From contig JAPFFF010000007.1 of the NCBI GenBank assembly GCA_039105265.1, forward strand, positions 1,426,001-1,490,000: a stretch of 64,000 nucleotides of DNA, given 5' to 3'. The position numbers and the translations under genes were made by a program. This stretch comes from Tritrichomonas musculus (taxonomy: Eukaryota > Parabasalia > Tritrichomonadida > Tritrichomonadidae). The notes beneath the pieces are model-generated. The model was not told where the DNA came from, made no database searches, and saw only the letters and a program-made list of their open reading frames with translations. This document shows positions 31,099 to 41,416 of the stretch, one piece after another (position 1 is the stretch's first letter; every line of letters begins with the position of its first letter).

Positions 31099-32097
31099 AA
31101 CTGGGACCGAAAAGTCAGACCACTAATTGAATATAATTTGAATACTTTACTTGATCGTTAAAATTTTTTATATCTCAATTTTTGATCGTTACATCGCGTT
31201 TGCATTCAAAATATGGTATGAGTTTTAATTTCCTTCAATTTATAAATTTTCAATATTTAAAAAATATAATTTTGTTAAAATATCTTTTATTAAAGAAAAT
31301 TATTTGCTGAGATATTTAGCTAATGTCTAATAAAACATGCGGTGTAAAATGGCGTTTCTGATTTTGTCTGAGGAAATTTGTTGAGTAAGATAAGAATAAG
31401 ATGTGCTAAAAAATGAGTAGTAGAAATGACTTATAACGTAAAGAAGTATTATTTAATAAAGATTGTGATGTATATAGTGCTGTTGATTATGTCTGAGGAA
31501 GTTTGTAAGGCGTGATGAGAAATAATTTTGGAAATATAAAAAGTTGTAGAAATGAGTTAAGATAAGAAGAACTTTTGTTTAATAAAACGTGTGGTGTAAA
31601 ATGACGCTTCTGATTTTAGCTTAATGAAGTTTATTGAGTAAGATAAGAATAATCGTGTTGAAAAGAAGTAGTAAAAAAAAGTTATATACTAAAGAAGTAT
31701 TATTTAATAAAGATTGTGATGTATATATTGTTGCTGAAAGTTTGAAAGAGCTAAAGAAGGTTGGCAAGATCTTCTGAGGATCTTATCTTTTGAAAAAGTT
31801 TCAATAAACGTATTTTTTATTAAATGTTAAATATCTTATTTTAATTTAAAATAAAAAATTTGTTTTTATTTTTATCTATAAATTTTAGATATATGGAAAT
31901 ATTTTAATCCATTTTGAATTATAAATAATTTTAAAATAATGTGATAAATATATTTTTTTAAATAAATATTTTTCTGATTATATTTGGCTTTTTAAGAAAA
32001 TTGAAAAAAAAAGTTATAAAATTTTAATTTGAAATAAAATATTGTTATGCCAAAATAATTGAATGAAAAAAAGTGGTCTGGCTTTTAATTTCAAGTT
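31099..32097. mobile_element. Tc1/mariner-like non-autonomous element
   Basis: Left end AACTGGGACCGAAAAGTCAG and then ACCACT; right end inverted AACTTGAAATTAAAAGCCAG and then ACCACT; 20 of 26 positions match. TA flanks both sides. Element B lacks this 1-kb block, so the borders are supported by an empty site. Inside is a two-copy ~250-bp tandem repeat. No transposase frame. Confidence 0.7.
31328..31740. repeat. ~250-bp tandem repeat inside the Tc1-like element
   Basis: TAATAAAACATGCGGTGTAA at 31328 recurs with few changes near 31580, and AAGAAGTATTATTTAATAAA recurs at ~31440 and ~31690. The period is 250-252 bases over about 1.6 copies. Confidence 0.75.
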
Positions 32098-33195
32098 TAT
32101 ATATAATTATTAATTATAATTTAGGTTTCATAAAATTAAATAAGATATTGGAAATTTAAATTATGATTTTAATTTCAATAAAATGTTATTAATTTTATTG
32201 AATGATTACATACAATAATTTGAGAAAATAAAAATCTATCATTATTGTCATTAATAATGAGAAATTAAAATAGCTCATACAATTATTTATGAATGCTTTA
32301 TCAAAATATTTTTATACCTTTGAATTATGGATGAGTTTTTAATTTTGAATGCATTTGGAGATTTATAAATTTATTTGTAAATAATTTTTGTGTTTCATTT
32401 TATATTTATTTTAACATATTTATATCATATTTATATCATATATTTAATATAAATTCTATTTAAGAAATTGTTTTAATAAGATAAAAATAAATCATCCAAA
32501 TTTTATACTCACAAAATATTTGAAGAGCTTTTATGTAAAAATTTATGCAAACATAAATATCCTAAAATAGAAACATATTTAACCTAATTGGCTCGGTTAA
32601 ACCTCATTATATTTTATATTATAAGGCATATGTTGTTTAGAACTTGTAATATTATTCCAGTCTTTCCAGAAAATTCAAGATTTTTTGTGAGAACCAAAAA
32701 ACGTGCTTATTCAAAAAAATGAATATTAAAATAAAATAGACGTTTATTTGAGAGGATTTGGTTTTCAAACATTTTTATCTTTTTTTAATGGCTATATCAA
32801 GTTTCTTTGCCTCGATAAAAAACCATTAATTTTATTATATAATAACATATCCGAAAATTATATTAAACGGTTAAGCCAATCTCTCCAGAAAAATCACATT
32901 TTTTTTAGTCGTAAATTTAATTTATAATATCTTCATAATTAGTGAAATAATAAGTGATATAAAATACAAACTAGTATTCAAAAACAATAAAACATATGTT
33001 AAGCAAATATAAATGCACATATATGATGGTATCATGCAGATATTCCATTTTGATGAGAAAAAATTAATTCGTCTATAAAGTTAAATATATATAATACATC
33101 ATAAGTATGATATGAATAATCAATGTTACCGATCAATATATACTATATAAAAAGATAAAAGTATTTCAAAAAACATTCCATACATTTTAAAAGGA

Positions 33196-34363
33196 AAAAT
33201 CTATGAAAATTGGATAATTCAAGCTCAAATAAAGGTGGTTGGAGTTTTGTTTGGAATAAAAATTCTTTTATTTGATATAATATATTAATAATATAATATT
33301 AATTGGAATTATTAATTATTTATAAGTATTTATTCGTTGATCGCAGCTAAATATATGTTTTTATTTTTCAGTTGTCATTGAATTTTTTTGAATAGGAATA
33401 ATTGAAAAAATTAAGGGCAAAGTTGGCTGACGATCATTTTTTGAGAAACCAAAAAAAATTGAATATTTTTTTTTCTATACAAATTTGGTGTTTAAAATAT
33501 AAACGTTCATGTTGCGATATATAAATATTAAATTTTCATATTGATGCATATAATATTTAACATGTAACAATATTTAAATAATATATAGTTATAAATAAAA
33601 TAATAAATTGAGATAAATATATAAAATAAATGTTTACTGAATAAAATAAATTTAAATTAATTTAATCTATTATTAAAAATTGTTCATATATTTCAACTTT
33701 TTCTGAAATAATTATTTTATTCAATTTTTTTGTGAAATTATTTCCTTCCTGTAAAAATGAAATAAATAACATAAAACTAAGACCAAAATTATAAAAAAAA
33801 TATTTCAATCATTAAAATATTTAATTTCTAAACTATCTAAACTTTTTCCGAAAGAGCAACCATTGAATTTATTTTCTACAATAACGTATTAAATTGGACA
33901 TTCGTCTTGATCGTTTAGGAGAAAAAATGTGCAAATTGACCAAAACTTTTTCCGAAAAAGCCACCATTGAATTTATTTTCTATAAGATTTGTGTATTTTC
34001 AAAGGTTTATATATTTTACAGCAGTACACCCTTAAGGCGCTTCTGATTCATTTTTTTTTTTAAAAAAAAAAAAAAAAAATCAATAAAAGCTCTTTTCTAT
34101 AGAATTTTTCTCAGAGGCTATTCTGATATCATTTTTATTTCGTATAACAAGTCATTTCTATTATATAATTAAAAATAAATAGAGCGGTTGTCTATTTGTA
34201 AAGTATTGAAAATTAATATTATTAATAATTATAATCATTATATATCATAATATATTAATAACTAAGCATTTTCAACCTACAATTTAAAGATAAATGAATT
34301 TTAAAATTATTTTTTAAAAAAATTCAATAGAAAAGAGAATATTTTATTTTACATAAATTGTTA
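33196..34363. other. AT-rich spacer with a ~107-base direct repeat
   Basis: No gene. ACTTTTTCCGAAAGAGCAAC then CATTGAATTTATTTTCTA near 33840 is repeated with changes near 33945. A T-run/A-run fold is at 34040-34080. Confidence 0.45.
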
Positions 34364-34582
34364 TTATATATAAAGGTATGGTAACTCTTTCTATTCATAC
34401 ATTTCTTTTTATATTCAAATATAATATTTTAACCTGATATCTATATCTATATATATAATTTAAAATGATATAATATCCACTAATTTTCGAGATATTTATC
34501 AATATATATAATTGAATATTTTACAAAAAAATTGAATACTTTTTCCTTAAAAAAAAAAAAGATCTAAAATTTCAATTGTTTA

Positions 34583-34805
34583 TTTAATGTTCTTCTAATT
34601 CTTCTTCTTGTTCAATCTTTTCTTCTTCCTCTTCTTCATTTATTTCTTCTTCTCCATTAATTAATTAATTTTTGAATTAATTCAATATCATTTTCTATGC
34701 TTTTATCATCATATTCTTCGTAAAATTCTAAATTTTCTGTTGTACTTTCATTATTTGCTTCTTTTTTTATTTCAACTGAGTTTGTTATTTCTTCTACTAA
34801 TTGGT
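34583..34805 (-). pseudogene. Acidic coding relic in element C
   Basis: The minus strand reads LVEEITNSVEIKKEANNEST, TENLEFYEEYDDKSIENDIE and then LIQKLIN before a stop. A Glu-rich tail (GEEEINEEEEEEKIEQEEEL) follows in the same frame. Composition is clearly coding-like and acidic, similar in character to the acidic tail of the P-like transposase relic at 6359. It is probably the end of a lost element gene. Confidence 0.4.
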
Positions 34806-35092
34806 AATATGAAAAAAAATGTAATGAAACAAAATAAACTACTAACTAATTGAAAATAATCAATAATGTGTTTATATATTTATGTAAAACGTAAAAATCT
34901 TCTACTATTTGGTTATATGAAAAAAATTCATTGTTATCAGTTAAAATATTTTGTAAAGGAGAAACTATTTATCCATTGCTTGATGTTATTTGATTTGAAT
35001 CTTGCATTTAGAATAAACAAAATAATGGAAAAATTGAAAAAAATTTATAAAAAAATGGAAAATTAAAAAAAAAACTTTAAAATATATAGTAT

Positions 35093-35203
35093 TCAAAAAG
35101 TGAACTGGAAATGCCTCAAAAAGTGAACTGGAAATGCTTCAAAAAGTGAACTGGAAATGCTTCAAAAAGTGAACTGGAAATGCTTCAAAAAGTGAATTGT
35201 AAA
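35093..35203. repeat. 23-bp tandem repeat, five copies
   Basis: CAAAAAGTGAACTGGAAATG plus CTT is repeated five times, the last unit degenerate (GTGAATTGTAAAT). Confidence 0.92.
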
Positions 35204-35714
35204 TTTATAATAAACAAACAGAAAATGGTTCAAAAAGTTGCTAGTTTCTTTCAATTAATAATATGAAATTATATTGTTAATTATTGGAAATAGTATAATT
35301 TATAATTATATATATATTATTAATATGAAACATAAAATATGAAATATATGTTAATTAAAAAACTGTAGAGTAAATATTGTAAAAAATTTATTTACTTTTA
35401 TTTTTGAACAAAAAATATAAATATTTCAATTATAAAGAAAGAACATACAATTTCATTAATGCTAAGATATAGATATTTAGATATATTATTAAATTATAAA
35501 AGCAATATTGTAATTATTTTCATTATATTTATTTTTTACATCTATTGAATGAAAATTTTCAACTCGGAGCCTACCAAATCTTGAAACGTATACTCCATAA
35601 TTTTTACGTTGTATGCTTAACATATATTAATTTGAGTATGAATCATCCAATATTCATAGATTTTTTCCTTTAAAAAAATTGAATGAAAAAGAGTTTCCAT
35701 ACCTTTTTATATAT

Positions 35715-38389
35715 ATTATAATAAAATATATTAGCTATATTAAACATTTATTCTCAGATTTCTAATTTGTATTTGAAAATATTTCCAAATATCTAATTTT
35801 TTTATTTACATTTCACTTGGTTTTTTGATAGAAAATTTAAGAGAAAATTATGTGGTGTGAAATGTTCAGTATAGAAAATAATGTGGTGTGATATGAATAA
35901 TTGAATATAGTATCTTAATATATCTCATGTTTTTTAATATAAATTTCTAATATTTTTATTATAATAATTATAAAATATTAGATTGCAATTATTTGCAAAT
36001 TCATTTTTTATAATATTTGAAATCTACTAAGTTATAAATCAAATATTTTTTCCAAGTCGATTTTCTAAAAATTGTAGGTTCCAATTATATCAGGATCGGA
36101 CTATATTAATTTATGAAGTATGTATATTTGATAGCCTGAATTAAGTTGAAAAATCTAGTGCCAATCTTATCACAATTCAATTTAAAATTTTATAAACATT
36201 TTCTTAATTTAACTCATCAATTAAATCAGTTTTGTTTGTTTTTATACAGCTAACATATTTTATTTTACATATAAAACAAATATATTGATCTAATTTAAAC
36301 TCTATAAATTTTATTGTTGAAAAATGGAGAAAAATATTAATTATTCCAAACTCTTAAAAATAAATGAAAATATTATTTTTATATAATTAAGATATTGCAC
36401 AATAATATACATGAATATTGTTTGCCCAAAATTAATATTTATTGAATTATCATAAAAATAAGTTTTTTCAAAATACGTTAATTTGAGTTTCCCCACACAT
36501 TATTTGATAAAATAACGATTTTATGTTATTAAAAGGTACCCAAACTCTATTTTTTCGGACAATACCTTTTATATATTATTAGATTATTTTATAAAAACTC
36601 ATATTTATATATATTTATAAATATTAAAAATTTATCTAATAATTTCCAGTATAAAAAGAAATTTAATTTTGATTAATTTTGATTAGTTTACAAATTTTTA
36701 AAAATTGAAAAAGTTTTGAAATGATTGTTTTATAAATTTGAATAAAAAATCTTTTTGATTAACATTTTTTAAATAAATATATACACATAAATGTTTACAT
36801 ATATATATTTATTGTTATTAATAGACTTCACTTTTTGTACCAACCTTGTTCTACAAAGAACGATAGAAAAAATACAAGGTTTGTACAATGTATTTTTTAT
36901 TGAAAATATTGAATACATAAAATAATCATATCTCTGAAAAAAGATAATATACTAAATAATTTTTTGTGAATAAATAAAATAGAAATTAAATTATTTAATA
37001 AAACCATTTTTATAAAAGTAAAATGCAATTTTTAAAAATCATTTTTTGCAAAGGTGAAATGATTGACCATTTTATAAAAAGAATATAATCACTCTGTGAG
37101 CAAACCAATTCACATTACTCACGATTTCTAGATTATTTACTATAATAATATTGTTTTATAAACTTTTAATTCCCTATTAACATATAACAGAGGTAGCAAA
37201 AAAATGTAAAAATGAATTAAAGGATATTATTTTATATTTTTAAATATATACAAAGTATAAATAAACTATTTTATCAATTTAATTTTATAAATATTAAACA
37301 TTTTAAAAGATATATTTAGTTTAAAAAATAAAAAAGCACAAAATAAATTGATCATAAATCATTATATATCTAATTTAGGAGTTTATTATCATAATAATTA
37401 GTAACAAAATGAATGCAAAATTTATAAATGTATCATCAATTTAAAATAATAATCTATATAAATGAAGATATTTATAAAAAATACTTTTTATTGAATAATG
37501 ATTTAATCATATTTTGATGTAATCAAGGGACCAGACAGTTATCTCATAAATTTATTAATATCTATAAATGTAGATTAAAAATCATATAATTAACTTTTCA
37601 AAAACCATCAATATAACCAAATTTCTTATAAATTTTGTTTTACACCTATTTTTTATAATCAATAATTTTTAGTATTTTCAAATTAATTTAATTATATAAA
37701 TAGTAATAAAGAATAAATATTAGTTGAATAAACTATAAAGATGATTTGTTATAAAATAAACTTTATTAAAATGAAGATATCTCAAATATAACAATAAAAA
37801 AATATTTTCCATGATAATGTCAATTTAATCAAGTATCTCAAAAAAAAAAAAAATAAATACATTTATTGTTTATTATTAATTTTGGACATTTCAAATATTT
37901 ATATTGAGGATAATAATATTATTTTCACGGTTTTTGTATGAGAAATATATGTTTTAATTTGTATTCTATTCAAAAATTTATTTATTTTGATCATTTTTAA
38001 AAACCCCCTGCATTTTTGTTTTTATGAAAAAAATATATTTTAATAATAAATTTGGAAATATATTCCAATGTGGAATAAAATATAATTTAGGACCATCTTT
38101 AATTACTGAACGAATAAAAAGATAAATATTATTATTTTTTACATAACATAAAAATCAATGTTCTCTCCTGCATGATTGATTTATATATGTGCTCCATATC
38201 ATTATTTTCTTTCTAATGAAAGAAAAACGAAAAAAAATTATTATTATTATTATTAATACGATATAAGCTTATGGCCATGAGGTTTTTATGCGTTATATAC
38301 TTATTAAAAAAATCATGAATGAATATTTTTTAATTTTATAATAATAATAGTTATTTTTTTATGATAAAATTGATGATTTATTGTTACAG
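35715..38389. other. Long AT-rich stretch without recognised genes
   Basis: No credible coding frame. There is a short inverted repeat around 36838-36890 (GTACCAACCTTGT against ACAAGGTTTGTAC) and a palindromic AAAGGTACC/GGACAATACCTTTT block near 36530-36575 that resembles a decayed AAAGGTAT-family end. GGGACCAGACAGT at ~37527 matches, inverted, TCTGGTCCC at ~46790, hinting at a further dispersed repeat. Confidence 0.45.
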
Positions 38390-38393
38390 AAAT

Positions 38394-39060
38394 TCGTTAT
38401 TTTTTATTTATAATAACGTACAAAAATACGTTTTTATATTCAAAAAAACACGTTTTTGACCACGCGGGGTCTCAATATTCTATGTGAATACGTTATAATT
38501 TGACATTTTTGAAAAATGAATATCCTAATATTTACTGAATAATATAATAATATTTATTTATATATGACTTTATATAAGATTATTATAATATTTATTAGTT
38601 TTAATCTTCTTCAAAAAAAATAATTAAAGGATTTCCAAAAATTGCCCATTTTAAAAAATTCGTTATTATAATATTCGTTATTTTAAAAAATAACGAGCCA
38701 AAATACGTTTTTATATTCAAAAAAACACGTTTTTGACCACGCGAGGTCTCAATATTCTATGTAAATACGTTATTATTTGACATTTTTGAAAAAGGAATAT
38801 CCTAATATTTAGTGAATAATATAATAATATTTATTTATATATGACTTTATATAAGATTATTATAATATTTATTAGTTTTAATCTGCTTCAAAAAAAATAA
38901 TTGAAGTGTCTCTAAAATATATAATTTTAAAAAAATCGTTATTTTAAAATACGTTACCTTAGAAAATAACGAGCAAAAATACGTTTTTATATTCAAAAAA
39001 ACACGTTTTTGACCACGCGAGGTCTCAATATTCTATATAAATACGTTAAAATTAATTATT
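38394..39060. repeat. ~280-bp tandem repeat, two and a half copies
   Basis: ACGTTTTTATATTCAAAAAA followed by CACGTTTTTGACCACGCG occurs near 38428, 38707 and 38981, spacings of about 279 and 274. Between them TATATGACTTTATATAAGAT repeats once. Units differ by scattered substitutions. Confidence 0.88.
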
Positions 39061-39308
39061 TTTAAAAGATTAATATCTTAATATTTATATTTTATATGAT
39101 TATTATTATTATCAATATATGGTTTATAATATATATTATGATTTATTATGATATTATTAATATATCAATTATTATATTTAATCGAAATTTAAGTGAAAAT
39201 AAAAAACATGTAACGTATAAAAATACGTTATTTATAAAACTATATTTTTGGTATTTGATTTTTTTTTTCATTATTTATTTATAAAAAATGGCAAAAAATA
39301 ATTTCTTT

Positions 39309-40655
39309 TAGGGTGGTCAAATCGGCCCAAAATAATATTTTTTAAAAATCATGGGCCAAAATGTGGGTCAAAATGGGTTAATGTGGGTCAAAAATAATCA
39401 ATAAATATCACATATATTTTTTTTAAATATATAAATATATTAATATAATTATCGTTTTATATCTTTTTAAAAGTATTTTTTTCTGCTAATTTAATAAATT
39501 GAATGCGATAAAACTATATTAAATTATATCTAATTTGATAGTTTTTTTATCGTTTTCATCAGAAATATTGAGTATCCAAAAAATAAATATATCTTCCTAA
39601 AAGTTTTTAATATTAAATAAACTAACCTATTTTTATTATATATAATGGTCATAAATATAATTTAAATAAATAAAACAATAAAAAACATATATAAAATTTT
39701 GGCCCAACTTGGCCCAAGTTAGCCCAAGTTGGCCCAAATTTTTTGGGCTAACTTTTCTCACAAATTTTGAATAATTCAGAGGATATTTGGCAATTAAATT
39801 TGGGATAACTTGGGTCAAGTTGGGCCAACTTGGGCCAAAATTTTGCATTCAAAATAAATTAATATATCAGTATATTTATATCTTCCTATGAAGTTAAGAG
39901 GCTATTTAAGAATTAAAATAATAATAATTAAAGATATACTTAATTATTATATTACTATTTAACTTTTCATTAGTAAATATGAAATGTATTTCTAAAATTA
40001 TGATTATATGACATAAACAAAATGTTTAATGCAGCTTTTTTATTTTAAACATTTGAGATATTAAATTATCCGATAAAATTTATCATTTTTTTTCATATGT
40101 TGATCATTATTTTTGCACCAATTTTCATTTCAAAACATTTTTTTGAGGTAAAATCATATAATTTTGTTAAAATGAGATGAATTAATATAATTATTCGATA
40201 TGACTTTATCTTTTTGTAGTTTAGGAAAATAATACAGAAATTTTCTAAGTGGTATAATTGTAATTAGATACCACTTGTTCGACTCAACTCTGTGCCTTAT
40301 TTTTTTTATCCTATTTAAAATAATCTTTATATTAATTTAAAACTTTGTTAAACGCATCCAAAAGCTAAATATTGCATTAGTGCTATCTTAATTTTATTAT
40401 ATTCTGCTTTTAACTGAAATTCTTCAAAATTTTTAATATCAATAAGATGAGAAAAAAAAAATACAAGCAAATAAATCATAATGAATTAATCTAATATATT
40501 AGGGAAAATTCAAAATATATGAAATAATGAATTTGATCAACCCAATAAAAATACCTGTTTTATTTTAGGTAAAAAATTGACCTCAACGATCAATATTTTA
40601 AAAATTTTAAAAATTTTTCTCTTCTCCCTCCCCGCTCGACAACATTTTTCGCAAA

Positions 40656-40698
<43 letters not shown>

Positions 40699-40820
40699 CA
40701 ATTATTTGACCTTTTATGATCGTTATTATTTGAAAAAAATTGAGAGGATATTTGGTGACCCAATTACTACGTTTTTTTTGGCCCATTTTTCTTTTTTTGG
40801 CCCACCCAGTGCCACCCTAA
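39309..40820. mobile_element. 1.5-kb non-autonomous hAT element
   Basis: It starts TAGGGTGGTCAAATCGGCCC and ends TGGCCCACCCAGTGCCACCCTA. The 8-bp duplication ATTTCTTT lies exactly outside each end (39301-39308 and 40821-40828). TAGGG termini with 8-bp duplications are characteristic of hAT. The interior has a cluster of TTGGCCCAA/TTGGGCC words forming an inverted array at 39700-39840 and a 40-base A run at 40658-40697. No transposase. Confidence 0.88.
40658..40697. repeat. Poly-A run of 40 bases
   Basis: Uninterrupted A40 inside the hAT element, following a C-rich patch (CTTCTCCCTCCCCGCTCGAC). Length in an assembly may be unreliable. Confidence 0.9.
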
Positions 40821-41416
40821 TTTCTTTACAAAGATTATTAGTTTATTTGAAAAAAAATGGTTCAAAATCTATGAATTATCTATTTATGTAAATATGCAAC
40901 AATAAAATCTTCATTTTGTAAAAAAAATAACCCATCTAATTTATAGTTGGGTATAAATCTTATTTAGATGAGAAAATAATACACATTTGATTAAAAAATA
41001 GAAATAAAAAAAATCATCATCACGTAACTTCATACATATTTAAGTTGACCTTGTAAAAAATTATGGGTCTTATTTATCTAACAATTTAATTATGCTTTAT
41101 CAGAAAAAAAAAAAATAAATCGTGTATCATTTATATCGCTAATATTCCATAAATATTTTCGATTAGAATAAAACTTTATATAAATATAGAAGCTTTGTAA
41201 ATATTCATTATAAGTTTGTTAATGAAAAATATCAATAAAATGATGGGATTCCATATAAATAAAAACTTTTATTCTCCCGATAAAAATTGTAAACGGTTTT
41301 GGTGGGGGTTTTCATTTTTATACTTAAATCATGTTTATCAAAAAATTCAACCTAATTTTTTTAATCATATCAATATAAAATATTTAATTATCAACATATT
41401 AATTAAATAATTATAA

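Larger units (their letters stand above)
29423..33187. mobile_element. Element A: 1.36-kb hAT-like non-autonomous copy with two later insertions
   Basis: The ends are ATATGTATGGAAACTCG and CATTCCATACATTT. The 8-bp direct repeat TAAAAGGA flanks it (29415-29422 and 33188-33195). It is a close copy of element B (51084-52440), from which it differs mainly by two inserted blocks (29603-31005 and 31099-32097). Taking those out gives ~1,358 bp against 1,357 bp in B. No gene; mobilised in trans if at all. Confidence 0.85.
29381..33230. repeat. Truncated terminus D of the AAAGGTATGG family, split by element A
   Basis: AAAGGTATGGAAACTCTTTT at 29381, continued after element A from 33196 (AAAATCTATGAAAATTGG, then ATAATTCAAGCTCAAAT), matches the inverted right end of element C (35620-35706) over ~75 bases. 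Homology then stops, so only one end is recognisable. No matching opposite end with a target duplication was found. Confidence 0.55.
34372..35706. mobile_element. Element C: 1.3-kb hAT-like element, AAAGGTATGG ends
   Basis: The left end AAAGGTATGGTAACTCTTTC faces the inverted right end AAAGGTATGGAAACTCTTTT. The 8-bp direct repeat TTATATAT flanks both (34364-34371, 35707-35714), though such an AT word could match by chance. The interior contains a coding relic on the minus strand and a 23-bp tandem repeat. Confidence 0.6.

Noticed and set aside
34866-35066. 66-codon plus-strand frame inside element C
   Set aside because: Lys/Ile/Leu/Tyr-rich like translated AT spacer, and lies opposite a more convincing acidic relic region.
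40577-40891. 104-codon frame with poly-Lys
   Set aside because: It is translated A40 and hAT terminal sequence, crossing the element border.
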